From Bacteroidaceae bacterium (GTDB lineage Bacteria > Bacteroidota > Bacteroidia > Bacteroidales > Bacteroidaceae): 64,000 nucleotides of DNA. The notes beneath the pieces were generated by a model, which saw only the letters and a list, made by a program, of their open reading frames with translations, was not told the origin of the DNA and did no database searches. The position numbers and the translations under genes were made by a program. Location of the stretch: NCBI GenBank assembly GCA_024401095.1, contig JAKSLR010000007.1, positions 1 through 64,000 on the forward strand, written 5' to 3'. Position 1 is the first letter of the stretch. Each line of letters starts with the position of its first letter. Positions 46,747 to 54,914 of the stretch are shown here, piece by piece.

Positions 46747-48679
46747 AGTGGGGATTCTTCGTATTAGTTTCCCAAAACCTTACCGCATCTTCAATCCAGC
46801 CTTCGGCAACGGTGCCGGTGCCCAGGCCGAAGCCGTGCGGGAGGCCCTGGTAGGAGTGGAACTCGGTAGGGATGCCGGCGGAGGTCATGGCGTCCAGGCG
46901 ACTCTTCATGCCCTGCCAGGAGGCGATGCCGTCGGAAGTACCACAACAGGCATAAGTGGGAGGATCGTTACGGGTCCAGTCCCCGTGCCCGGTGTACTGC
47001 ATGACCACGGTACCGGCCCGAGGGACACCATAGGCTGCCGCCGTGCTTCCCAGCGTCGCCGCCATCCGGGCACCGGCACTGCCGCCCCAGAGGGAATAGC
47101 CGTCCATGTCGATGCCCAGTTTGTCAGCATTGGCAACCAAGAGGGCGATCGTCCAGGCCAGGTCGTCCATCGCCGTTTCCCAGCCAGGCCGATAGATGAG
47201 TGCAAAGGCGTTGTATCCTTTCTTCGATAGTTCAAGGGCATGCGGGAAGCTGTCGTGCATGGCACCGACATAGGAAAAGCCGCCTCCGGCGTTGCAGATG
47301 GCCGTTTTGGCACCTTTGTGCCCTTCAAAGAAGAACAGACCTGTATTCTTCTTAGCTGGGTCTGCGGCCTTTTCAGCCTCCGTATAGATATCCAGGAAAA
47401 CCGTCTTTCCGGCATCGGCCCTGGCTTTAAGCGTATTGACAATCTCCACGGTCTTGTCCGGGTCGATGTAATTGTACCAGGTGAGCCTCAGGTCTTCCAG
47501 CGTGCTGCCGCTCCAGTAACCCGTATTCACAGGAAAGAGCAGACGGCCGAAGCCCTCGAAGGAAGGATCGGCCATCACATCGGCAATCTTGGAAGTGCGA
47601 GTGTAGGTCTGCTTTACCGGGACCTGCTCCGGCGGATAGAAGAACGGGAAGGCATTGTAGATGAACTCCCAGACGGCATTGAAGTCGTGCTGCCCGCCCT
47701 CCTTCTGGTGATATGAGAAGTTGGAAGAGTTAAAGGTATTCGTGAGCTTTCCCATCGCAAGCGCCTGGTTGTGAGTCTGGTCTATGCGAACATCCCGCGT
47801 TCCCACGGCATACCAGACGTAAAAGTCGTTCTTGTAGGGAGATGCATTTACGAGGTCTGCCAGGAACTTGGCCGTCTCGTCAGGATGGGAAGCGCCGCCG
47901 AACATCCCTTGGCTCCAGTTGTCGCCGCTCATCGGCAGGTACTTACTGCTGTAGGGGAAAGCCTGCTCGAAGACATACCAGGTGGTGATGCTGCCCAGCG
48001 AGAAACCGCCGATGGCCCGGTGGTCACGGGATGCGAGGATGCTTTCCTCATCGGCCTTCTCCAGATAGGTGGAGTAATGCATCTCAACAGCAGGAATCAG
48101 GTCATTCACATATTCTTGGGAGAAGACGGCCGCCTCGCGGGTGCTCTCGCCCCAGTCCTTGGACTGGTTGTCCTTGTCCCAGGTGGGAGAAACGGCGATG
48201 AAGGGTCTTGTGAGGCCGCGCTGGATCATGTTGTCAAAAAGATGCACCAATGGGGTCTTGCCGTTCCCGTTCCGGCCCAGGAAATACTCCTGCGCCACGC
48301 CCGTCCAGCCATGAAGGAGGTAGATGACGTCGTACTTCTTCGAAGCATCATATCCATAGGGCAGATAAACGTAAGCAGGTTTGCGGGTTGCCGATTTGGA
48401 GACAGAAGTGTAGTCCTTGGAATCGTACCAAAGGACTTCTACCGTCCCTTGCTCGGATGCAGGCTGGAAGTATTCCGAGGGCACGGTTTCGGTATAATGG
48501 ATGCTGAAAGGTTCTGTCACGGGATTGGTTGGGGTCTCGTTCCCGGCTGAGGGTTTATCTCCGCCGGGCTGTTCGTTCTGGATTTCAGGAAGATCCTGAG
48601 TTGGAATCTCCTCTCCCTGACAGGCACAGGAAAAAAAACTCATCAGTGCGGAGAGTAAAAAGCTGATCGTCAGTTTCAT
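46715..48679 (-). CDS. Two-domain esterase lipoprotein (esterase D-like + alpha/beta hydrolase)
   Basis: A 654-residue lipoprotein (Cys at 18 or 20 after a hydrophobic signal). Domain 1 (~65-350) is a feruloyl/acetyl esterase-like fold with Ser227 in GGFSLGS and His331 in GGQHDFN; domain 2 (~370-637) is an alpha/beta hydrolase with Ser534 in WGGSAGARMA, Asp583 and His615 in LPHGFG. Both triads look intact, so it may remove two kinds of ester from plant or glycan substrates at the surface. The last ~20 residues after FWETN run into the foreign hydrolase fragment, so the native C-terminus is probably altered. Start overlaps the AKR stop by ATGA. Confidence 0.85.
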   Translation of the reverse strand: MKLTISFLLSALMSFFSCACQGEEIPTQDLPEIQNEQPGGDKPSAGNETPTNPVTEPFSIHYTETVPSEYFQPASEQGTVEVLWYDSKDYTSVSKSATRKPAYVYLPYGYDASKKYDVIYLLHGWTGVAQEYFLGRNGNGKTPLVHLFDNMIQRGLTRPFIAVSPTWDKDNQSKDWGESTREAAVFSQEYVNDLIPAVEMHYSTYLEKADEESILASRDHRAIGGFSLGSITTWYVFEQAFPYSSKYLPMSGDNWSQGMFGGASHPDETAKFLADLVNASPYKNDFYVWYAVGTRDVRIDQTHNQALAMGKLTNTFNSSNFSYHQKEGGQHDFNAVWEFIYNAFPFFYPPEQVPVKQTYTRTSKIADVMADPSFEGFGRLLFPVNTGYWSGSTLEDLRLTWYNYIDPDKTVEIVNTLKARADAGKTVFLDIYTEAEKAADPAKKNTGLFFFEGHKGAKTAICNAGGGFSYVGAMHDSFPHALELSKKGYNAFALIYRPGWETAMDDLAWTIALLVANADKLGIDMDGYSLWGGSAGARMAATLGSTAAAYGVPRAGTVVMQYTGHGDWTRNDPPTYACCGTSDGIASWQGMKSRLDAMTSAGIPTEFHSYQGLPHGFGLGTGTVAEGWIEDAVRFWETNTKNPHFDSQCLRAGL

Positions 48680-49674
48680 TGTTTGATGACTTTGGTGCCG
48701 CCATAAACTTCGCTCATGGACATCGTTGCAAGCGCCTTGTCGATAGCGGCAATTTCTTCTTGGGATATATCGATATCGGCTGCGCCGATGTTCTCCTTCA
48801 GGCGGAATAACTTCCTGGTGCCGGGTATGGGGACGATCCAGGGCTTCTTGCAGAGCATCCAGGCCAGGGATATCTGCGCCGGGGTTGCCCTGTACTTGTC
48901 TGCAAGACCGTCAACCAGGGCGAACAGCTCCTTGTTGGCCTCGAAGCTCTCCTTTTTGAACTGGGGCATTCCGGCACGATAGTCGGTGGCCTTGTCAAAG
49001 GCACATCCGGCCTGGTACTGTTCGCTCAGCAGGCCATTCGCGAGTGGAGAGAACGCCATATAGCCGACACCCAGTTCCTCCAACATGGGGAAAAGGGTTT
49101 CGTGCCAGCGGGCCATCATCGAATAGCGGTTCTGGATGGCAGTCAGCGGAGTAACTGCATGAGCGCGGCGGATGTAGTCTTCCGACGCTTCGGACACACC
49201 CCAGTGGAGGATTTTGCCTTCCCGGATCAGGTCTGCCATCACCTGCGCCACGGTTTCCGGCTCCACGGCGGGGTCGGTCCTGTGCTGGAAGTAGATGTCA
49301 ATGTGGTCCGTATGCAGGCGCCTGAGCGACCCCTCGACGCTCCGGCGGATGCTTTCCGGTCGCGAATCGGCAATCACGGGCAGGTTCCAGTCTTTGCAGT
49401 CGTAGTCGAAACGAAGGCCGAACTTGGTGGATATTACCACTCTGTCTCGATAGGGCTTCAGGGCTTCGCCTATCAACGATTCATTATGGTGCGGTTCCTC
49501 CGATGTTCCATAGACCTCAGCGGTGTCAAACAGCGTGACACCGTTATCGACGGCAAGTGCTACGAGTTCAAGCATCTCCTGTTTGTCGGCAGGATTTCCA
49601 TATGCATGGCTCATGCCCATGCATCCGAGGCCTACGGCACTGACTTCCAGATTTCCTAGTCTGCGGGTTCTCAT
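48676..49674 (-). CDS. Aldo/keto reductase
   Basis: A 332-residue NADP-dependent oxidoreductase with the complete AKR tetrad: D50 and Y55 in FDTAEVYG, K84 in STKFG and H131 in YFQHRTDP. It matches the AKR13-like/YakC group common in bacteria. No signal peptide. It is translationally coupled to both sides, by ATGA overlap with the upstream AKR remnant and with the downstream esterase, so it belongs to a leftward three-gene operon from the promoter at 49912-49919. G+C rich. Confidence 0.93.
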   Translation of the reverse strand: MRTRRLGNLEVSAVGLGCMGMSHAYGNPADKQEMLELVALAVDNGVTLFDTAEVYGTSEEPHHNESLIGEALKPYRDRVVISTKFGLRFDYDCKDWNLPVIADSRPESIRRSVEGSLRRLHTDHIDIYFQHRTDPAVEPETVAQVMADLIREGKILHWGVSEASEDYIRRAHAVTPLTAIQNRYSMMARWHETLFPMLEELGVGYMAFSPLANGLLSEQYQAGCAFDKATDYRAGMPQFKKESFEANKELFALVDGLADKYRATPAQISLAWMLCKKPWIVPIPGTRKLFRLKENIGAADIDISQEEIAAIDKALATMSMSEVYGGTKVIKQ

Positions 49675-49892
49675 GATTCCAAATCAATTGAAGTTGGGCA
49701 CGACACTGCTGTTCTCGGACATCCGGCGTATGCCTGATCGTTGGTCTGGTTGTAGGTCCCGATGCCGAACTGAGGCATGACAGCGCCGTTGTTCAGGGTA
49801 AGGGTGGGAACGTTTTGGGCAGCCATGTTTCCGAATGCGGCGAGCGTGACTACCAGGATGGTGAGCTTGTGCTTGAGCGTTTTCATTTTCAT
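49671..49892 (-). pseudogene. Exported aldo/keto reductase remnant
   Basis: A signal peptide (HKLTILVVTLAAFGNMAAQ) and the first AKR strand (VPTLTLNNGAVMPQFGIGTY) are joined out of frame to what looks like an AKR tail (IRRMSENSSVVPNFN in another frame). The resulting 73-codon frame still ends with the ATGA overlap onto the intact AKR, so coupling is kept though the enzyme is lost. About 250 central residues are missing. Confidence 0.72.
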
Positions 49893-49911
49893 TTTGTTTT
49901 ATTTGCCGGGA

Positions 49912-49919
49912 CAAAGGTA
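49912..49919 (-). promoter_or_regulatory. -7 box for the island's leftward operon
   Basis: TACCTTTG on the minus strand, 20 bases before the ATG at 49892; expected to drive the AKR remnant, the AKR and the esterase. Confidence 0.6.
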
Positions 49920-50031
49920 AAACGAAACAACGGTTTTCATGTTTCCCTTTTTTCCGTAAAAAATGCGAGTAATTCCGACGGACATGCAAAAACCGGAAAA
50001 GTGTAGGCTGGAGCGGAAAAAAGGGAAAGTC

Positions 50032-50191
50032 ACCCGTTGGCGGAATTAAATTAGCGCATATTTAACTCTTCCAATAGGTTTGTTATTAATGTGGTTAATA
50101 TATTGAAGGACAGTAAAGGCGCTGATTTTGTTAATGATTCTAGTGAAAAGTCCTTCCTGATGTTATTTATAATTTAATTCCGCCAACGGGT
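50032..50191 (-). mobile_element. IS982-derived MITE-like element (right copy)
   Basis: A 160-bp element with terminal repeats ACCCGTTGGCGGAATTAA (50032-50049) and its perfect inverse complement (50174-50191). Its first 133 bp match the left copy with one synonymous difference (T43379 versus A50148), then it jumps to the other terminus. It retains only the last ~38 codons of the transposase (50046-50162). It has the size and structure of a MITE mobilisable by a full IS982. Confidence 0.88.
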
Positions 50192-50397
50192 TCATCTTAA
50201 TAATTGTGGCTTTAGGTTTCTAAGTAAAACAGTCTATACTAGAAGAAATGTATCATTCTTTATATAATCTCGTAAATATAGTAGTTTTTATTTAGAAAAC
50301 TGACATTTAAGGTGAAAATATAAAAATGCCTATAATAGTACAACATTTTCTAGCATAGGGTTGCCTGTAAGATGATTAACATGCGAATAAATCAGGG

Positions 50398-50817
50398 TCA
50401 GAAAATACTATCAAAGAGTGGAACAATGATCTTCTGGTCTTTCTCTACATCAAAAGCTGCTGTCTTGAATTTGGGACTTCCCATAGGGAAACTTTTTAGA
50501 TTGCTAAAACCAAATGGTTCATTTGGAATGCCCAAGAAATTACTGTCCAGTTTATTGTTTCCATTTTTATCCTGGAAGACTGCCACAGCATATTTTCCTG
50601 CACGTGGCAAATTTACGGTTACCGTTACCTCATCCTTATTAGCTTGTACTTCGGCAGCAGCCAGCGTGGTCTTCATGTAGCCTTCCTCATCATATACACC
50701 TATTTTAAGGGTGCCAACATGCTCGGTAATGTTCTTGACTGTAATGGTGAGTTTCTGTGCTGAAGAAGATAAGGAGAAGAAAAGCATGCAGAGGCATGCA
50801 AGAATCATTTTTTTCAT
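50398..50817 (-). CDS. Secreted DUF2141 protein
   Basis: A 139-residue protein starting MKKMILACLCMLFFSLSSSAQ, a signal peptide; the upstream in-frame ATG would bury it. The mature part is the DUF2141 beta-sandwich (TITVKNITEHVGTLKIGVYD, AVAVFQDKNGNNKLDSNFLG, PNEPFGFSN). Function unknown, periplasmic or surface. Promoter box TACTTTTG at 50853-50860 on the minus strand. The 200 bp between it and the right IS982 copy hold nothing recognisable. Confidence 0.85.
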   Translation of the reverse strand: MKKMILACLCMLFFSLSSSAQKLTITVKNITEHVGTLKIGVYDEEGYMKTTLAAAEVQANKDEVTVTVNLPRAGKYAVAVFQDKNGNNKLDSNFLGIPNEPFGFSNLKSFPMGSPKFKTAAFDVEKDQKIIVPLFDSIF

Positions 50818-50852
50818 ATTACTTTTATTTTTATGGGTTTGAATTACACTTG

Positions 50853-50860
50853 CAAAAGTA
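50853..50860 (-). promoter_or_regulatory. -7 box for the DUF2141 gene
   Basis: TACTTTTG on the minus strand, 36 bases before the ATG. Confidence 0.5.
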
Positions 50861-50942
50861 AGATGTAAAATAATGATTTGCAATAGCTAGGGATAAACTG
50901 GCAGGAAATAGGGATAAACGGAGAACTGATAGGGACGAGTGG

Positions 50943-51806
50943 TTATTTCTGCAGTTTTTCCTTAATGAGCGGTGTGTTGGAACGACTCACAGGAATGTTT
51001 TTCTCTGTTCCGAAAATATGTATGGTGTATCCAGTACTTTCTTTAGATAGACTGACTGCAAAGTTCAGATTCACAAGGAATGCACGGTGGCACTGTATTA
51101 GGAAATCATAACTGTCCAGAGTTTCTTTGATAACTTTCAAGGTCAGTCTTAAGGTCTTATGGCGTAGTTCTCCATTTTCTAGATAACAGATGTCGGCATA
51201 GTTGGCCATAGACTCCACATAAACGATATCTTCAGGTAGTACTTCCAGTGAAGCCTTATTATATTGTCCGGTAAAGGTACATTTCTCTTCACTTTTCTGC
51301 GGGGTAGTCTCATCATCCGTGGTTTTCTCCCACTTCTGCTGTCTTTCCTCAAGGAGTGCATTGATGGCCTTGATGTCATCCAATTCTTCTTTCAGTACTT
51401 GGCTACGGATTCGTAGGAAGGAACCTATATAGAGTATGGCAGAGATACAGAAAACATTTAACAGGTAAAATTTCAACTCTCCGAAGTCAAGGTCAGCTTC
51501 AAAGAACCAGTTGTTGAATATCCAAAGTATCACCGATAAAATAGGTAAGTTGATCAAGTAAAGAAGAATGCACTCCTTGTGTCTGTAAGAAGAAGGAGAC
51601 TTTTCCTTAAACTCCATTTTAAAGATGTACTTTAGAATAATGTATGATAGTACGATAGAGAGCAAAGACAGTGCTACTTCACTGAGGATAAAAAGGATGC
51701 GACCCTCTTGCACCTTGTCTATATTGAAAGGTTGCAGCAGGCCTAGGATGAGCAATGCTCCTAAGGATGGCACAGAGAGTTCTTTTAAAATAGAAGACGC
51801 TTTCAT
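50943..51806 (-). CDS. Membrane-bound LytTR-family transcriptional regulator
   Basis: A 287-residue protein with four hydrophobic helices in residues ~10-130 and a C-terminal LytTR DNA-binding domain (~185-287; EDIVYVESMANYADICYLENG, QCHRAFLVNLN, IPVSRSNTPLIKEKL). Instead of a receiver domain it carries its own membrane sensor, so it may respond to a membrane or envelope signal directly. It lies upstream of the DUF2141 gene on the same strand (125 bases), which could be its target. Promoter at 51825-51832. Confidence 0.88.
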   Translation of the reverse strand: MKASSILKELSVPSLGALLILGLLQPFNIDKVQEGRILFILSEVALSLLSIVLSYIILKYIFKMEFKEKSPSSYRHKECILLYLINLPILSVILWIFNNWFFEADLDFGELKFYLLNVFCISAILYIGSFLRIRSQVLKEELDDIKAINALLEERQQKWEKTTDDETTPQKSEEKCTFTGQYNKASLEVLPEDIVYVESMANYADICYLENGELRHKTLRLTLKVIKETLDSYDFLIQCHRAFLVNLNFAVSLSKESTGYTIHIFGTEKNIPVSRSNTPLIKEKLQK

Positions 51807-51824
51807 GAGTATAATTATCTAGGA

Positions 51825-51832
51825 CAAAGATA
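51825..51832 (-). promoter_or_regulatory. -7 box for the LytTR gene
   Basis: TATCTTTG on the minus strand, 19 bases before the ATG. The rest of the ~200-bp gap up to 52005 shows nothing recognisable. Confidence 0.65.
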
Positions 51833-52005
51833 CAGCCTTTTTTATAAATTTACTTAATTATGGAGATAAATATGTTTCCTGTGTGGTGACATAGACCCGA
51901 CTCTTAATGAGCATAAATACATTTTACCCGGATTGGATGATGCCGGAGATTTAATGTATGGTGATAAAATGTAGCGAGACGATAGGATTATTTGCCAAAG
52001 AATAG

Positions 52006-53991
52006 TTAAAATCTCTTGTGAATTTTCAGGTGCGGTTTTGCAACAAGACTCTCCTTTATGTTTGAATCATCGAAAGAAAAATCACATGATAGATCAAGCA
52101 GTTTTCCGTGTGTTTCAAGTGATCCTGCTGCAGTTTTCCCATCGGAATCGATATTGAAACCTACATTATGTAGCTTGAAACCAAGATAACTGGCAGTTAA
52201 TGCTTTGCCTGTAAGTGATCCCATTGGTATCTTTCCTTTTGTCCGGTTTAAAAGCTTTGCTTTGGCCTTACTTGAAATATCCATCTTGACATCTGCTTGT
52301 ACAGAAATAGGTCCCAAGTTACTATTATCCAAGAAAGTTCCTAAATGAAATTCCTTGGCTTCAATCTTTCCGGTCAGGAAGGCATCCTCTGCATTTAGAA
52401 GTACGTCGGCATTGATTGGGCCAAAATGCGTGCCAACCTCGCCATTAATGAATACTTTATGGTAAGGAATACGGATATTTCCTTGGAACGTCATATCATT
52501 TAAGTCATTCAAGAAGTCTAGTGTCTTTCCACTTTTGATAAAATGGGATAGAATCTGCTGCTTGATCTTGTTTTTGGCATTCAGTTTATTGATGTGGAAC
52601 AGAAGCTCCACCTTTTCCCCTTTGTGCTTGGGAAGCAACATGTTGCCATTTGCTTGCAAATGCAGCAACTGATTGGATGTATGAACTTGCAGATTCTTCA
52701 CCAAGACATGATCTTGCTCTCCATAAAATTGTGTTGTAGCATCTAGAGGTGTAGTGAAATTTTGCAAAGCTGGTGTGAAAGCCTGAGAAATATCTTGCAG
52801 TACAGCATGCATGTGAACGGTTTGAGTCTGGAAAGACCAAGGCTTTGGTGTATCTCCAGAGGTAGGCAGCTGAATATCAATTCTTTTTGTAGAAATGCTA
52901 TTCCTTTTAGACTTCAAATAGAAATCTGTTACTAACGCGTGTTTGCGATTCTTATAAAGTGTAAATGACAAATCATCTAAAGGTAGCCCTGATGTCTCAT
53001 CCTTTCCTGTAAGGTAATGCACTTGTATAGCTATAGAGTCTGCCGACATGTAGGCTGCTGCAGCTTGTAAGGAGAGATTCAATTTGACATGCTTGGCATC
53101 GAATGCGCCACGCTTGGGATTAAACGGTCGGGTAGGCACACCAATACCATTCTCAAAACAAATGGAGTTTATGTTTAAGTAGATACTGTCTGTGTGTTGA
53201 GTTTTGCTATAATCTGCTTTTAAGTCATGTACTTGCAAATGCTTATCTTGGTAAACCATACCTATATTACCAACATACACATACTCTTGCTTGGCATTGA
53301 ACTTAAAATCTGAAATTGAAATGGTGGTATTGGAATTCTGCTCATCCACTTGCAGGTAATCCAATACTCCTACAAATGACCCAGGATATCCACCACTCTG
53401 AAGGGATACACCTAGGTTTAAATCGTTTACCCATAGGTGGTTGACATCCAGTTCTTTGTGATTTTTTGTATTTAGCGGTTCTGCTGAGAGAATATCCCAT
53501 TTTGCAGAAGTACGAGTAACAGTAATCTTATTTAAATCCAGCAACAATGCTGAATGCTGGGTCTTCTTTTGGTGCTCTTTTTGTCCAGAGAAAGGAAGGG
53601 CATCGAGCACAAACTGATAATTAGCAGCTGAATCAGGATGTGCCTTATATAATTCGGCAGTTGCACCGGCAAGATGGAGTGAATTTACAATGACTTCTTG
53701 ATGAAGTAAACCGAAAAAATGGATTTTTGCCTTAAGGGTGTCTACTTTTAAGAGATTCTGATGTTTTTGGTCCTTCAATTCAAATCCATAAATTTCTATG
53801 GAGTTTCCAAAAGGCTTGAAAGAAACCTTATTTACATGAAAATTTGTCTCTAAAATAGAGGATAGAAGTTCTGTCACTACCACATGAAGCCTGGCATCAC
53901 TCATTTCATAGCACAGATATAGAACAATACCGACTTGCAAACCCAAAAGGGTTAGCAAGCAGATGCCTATATACTTTAGTGTTTTTTTCAT
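52006..53991 (-). CDS. AsmA/TamB-like membrane-anchored protein
   Basis: A protein of 661 residues from the ATG at 53991 (MKKTLKYIGIC); a frame extension to 54048 runs through a hairpin and is unlikely. One N-terminal membrane helix (~5-27) is followed by long beta-rich repeats such as VNKVSFKPFGNSIEIYGFEL and LLKVDTLKAKIHFFGLLHQE, the pattern at the start of TamB/AsmA lipid-transport bridges. TamB in this order is usually 1,400 residues or more with a C-terminal DUF490 domain, which is absent here. It is either a short AsmA-like paralogue or a truncated TamB. Confidence 0.7.
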   Translation of the reverse strand: MKKTLKYIGICLLTLLGLQVGIVLYLCYEMSDARLHVVVTELLSSILETNFHVNKVSFKPFGNSIEIYGFELKDQKHQNLLKVDTLKAKIHFFGLLHQEVIVNSLHLAGATAELYKAHPDSAANYQFVLDALPFSGQKEHQKKTQHSALLLDLNKITVTRTSAKWDILSAEPLNTKNHKELDVNHLWVNDLNLGVSLQSGGYPGSFVGVLDYLQVDEQNSNTTISISDFKFNAKQEYVYVGNIGMVYQDKHLQVHDLKADYSKTQHTDSIYLNINSICFENGIGVPTRPFNPKRGAFDAKHVKLNLSLQAAAAYMSADSIAIQVHYLTGKDETSGLPLDDLSFTLYKNRKHALVTDFYLKSKRNSISTKRIDIQLPTSGDTPKPWSFQTQTVHMHAVLQDISQAFTPALQNFTTPLDATTQFYGEQDHVLVKNLQVHTSNQLLHLQANGNMLLPKHKGEKVELLFHINKLNAKNKIKQQILSHFIKSGKTLDFLNDLNDMTFQGNIRIPYHKVFINGEVGTHFGPINADVLLNAEDAFLTGKIEAKEFHLGTFLDNSNLGPISVQADVKMDISSKAKAKLLNRTKGKIPMGSLTGKALTASYLGFKLHNVGFNIDSDGKTAAGSLETHGKLLDLSCDFSFDDSNIKESLVAKPHLKIHKRF

Positions 53992-53999
53992 ATGGCGTG

Positions 54000-54033
54000 A
54001 ATCCCCCAAATACGATGAGGCACTTGGGGGATT
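54000..54033. promoter_or_regulatory. 10-bp hairpin just upstream of the AsmA/TamB-like start
   Basis: AATCCCCCAA (54000-54009) pairs perfectly with TTGGGGGATT (54024-54033). It lies 8 bases before the ATG of the minus-strand gene and has no T run on the downstream side, so it could block translation or end nigD-like transcription weakly. Confidence 0.55.
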
Positions 54034-54055
54034 AAACTTATTTGTCAATGAGTAT

Positions 54056-54784
54056 TTATTCTACTTTCTGACTTACTACTGGCGTTTCTAAAGAACGCTG
54101 AACAGGAGCAACTGGATTATGCTCGAACTTTGCAGTCTTTATTCCATTAAATCCTTTCCATTCCAATTCAATAGTTGCGTCTTTGTCGCAGTCTTTACGG
54201 TCAAATATCTTAAAAGATACGAATCCATCGTTTTCACTGCCCATGAAATCACCATTTGCATTATGGTACAAACGATATTTGTAAGGGTGCTCTGCATCGC
54301 TGATATCTACCAGATTAATGCTATGGGTAATGCCTGTCACACCGAAATATGTACCAAAATGAAGAGTAAGATAACCATCTTCTGCTACGGTACACCAATC
54401 ATTGTAGATTACAAGTCCATCATCGCCATATTCTTTCTCGTTGTCTGCTCCCTTGTTCTCTGCCAAATCCTTGGTCAACATTTTTTGCATCCATGTCAAC
54501 TGAACATCAGTTACCTGAGTGCTATTTGAAGGCTGATTCTCAGGCTTATAATAGCGGATAAATGCACGGCTTTCCTTGTCGTAAGGTGGAGTGGTTATAT
54601 TGACTGGGTTAAGATAGGTATTCTTATCTACTTTTAAAACACAGCCAGTTTTACCTGTTCCAGGAATTACGGTAGCTATAGCCAGATATTCTTCAGGATT
54701 GTCCTCGCCTGTACTACAAGACGTGAATACTGCTCCTAGGCTAGCTGCCATGAACAGTAAGACAAAACTTAAATACTTTTTCAT
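54056..54784 (-). CDS. NigD-like lipoprotein
   Basis: A 242-residue lipoprotein: signal peptide with lipobox FTSC (C23), followed by two beta-sandwich halves with the NigD-type segments TGKTGCVLKVDKNTYLNP and DGYLTLHFGTYFG. NigD-like proteins occur widely in Bacteroides surface loci; their role is unknown. Promoter TACCTTTG at 54829-54836 on the minus strand. Confidence 0.82.
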   Translation of the reverse strand: MKKYLSFVLLFMAASLGAVFTSCSTGEDNPEEYLAIATVIPGTGKTGCVLKVDKNTYLNPVNITTPPYDKESRAFIRYYKPENQPSNSTQVTDVQLTWMQKMLTKDLAENKGADNEKEYGDDGLVIYNDWCTVAEDGYLTLHFGTYFGVTGITHSINLVDISDAEHPYKYRLYHNANGDFMGSENDGFVSFKIFDRKDCDKDATIELEWKGFNGIKTAKFEHNPVAPVQRSLETPVVSQKVE

Positions 54785-54828
54785 AGTTCCAACAAATTAA
54801 TTATTAATACTTATTTCTTTTCTTGGTG

Positions 54829-54836
54829 CAAAGGTA
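54829..54836 (-). promoter_or_regulatory. -7 box for the NigD-like gene
   Basis: TACCTTTG preceded by GCAT on the minus strand, 45 bases before the ATG. Confidence 0.55.
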
Positions 54837-54914
54837 ATGCTTTTTGCATTTTATGCATCAAGGAAAAGCCCTATATTGTATTAGGGAAAACCCTATACAA
54901 GCCGAAAACCTTAA

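Larger units (their letters stand above)
43263..50191. mobile_element. Putative decayed composite transposon / acquired island
   Basis: Two IS982-derived copies in the same orientation flank about 6.35 kb of high-G+C DNA. As a sample, bases 45481-45540 contain 40 G/C of 60, against 23 of 60 at 28321-28380 in the host part. The cargo holds four intact genes plus AraC and several gene remnants. No matching target-site duplication is visible at the outer ends, so either it was lost or the two copies inserted separately. Confidence 0.65.

Noticed and set aside
43262..50192. Target-site duplication for a whole composite transposon
   Set aside because: Bases left of 43263 (ATTGTTA) and right of 50191 (TCATCTT) do not match, so no duplication can be claimed.
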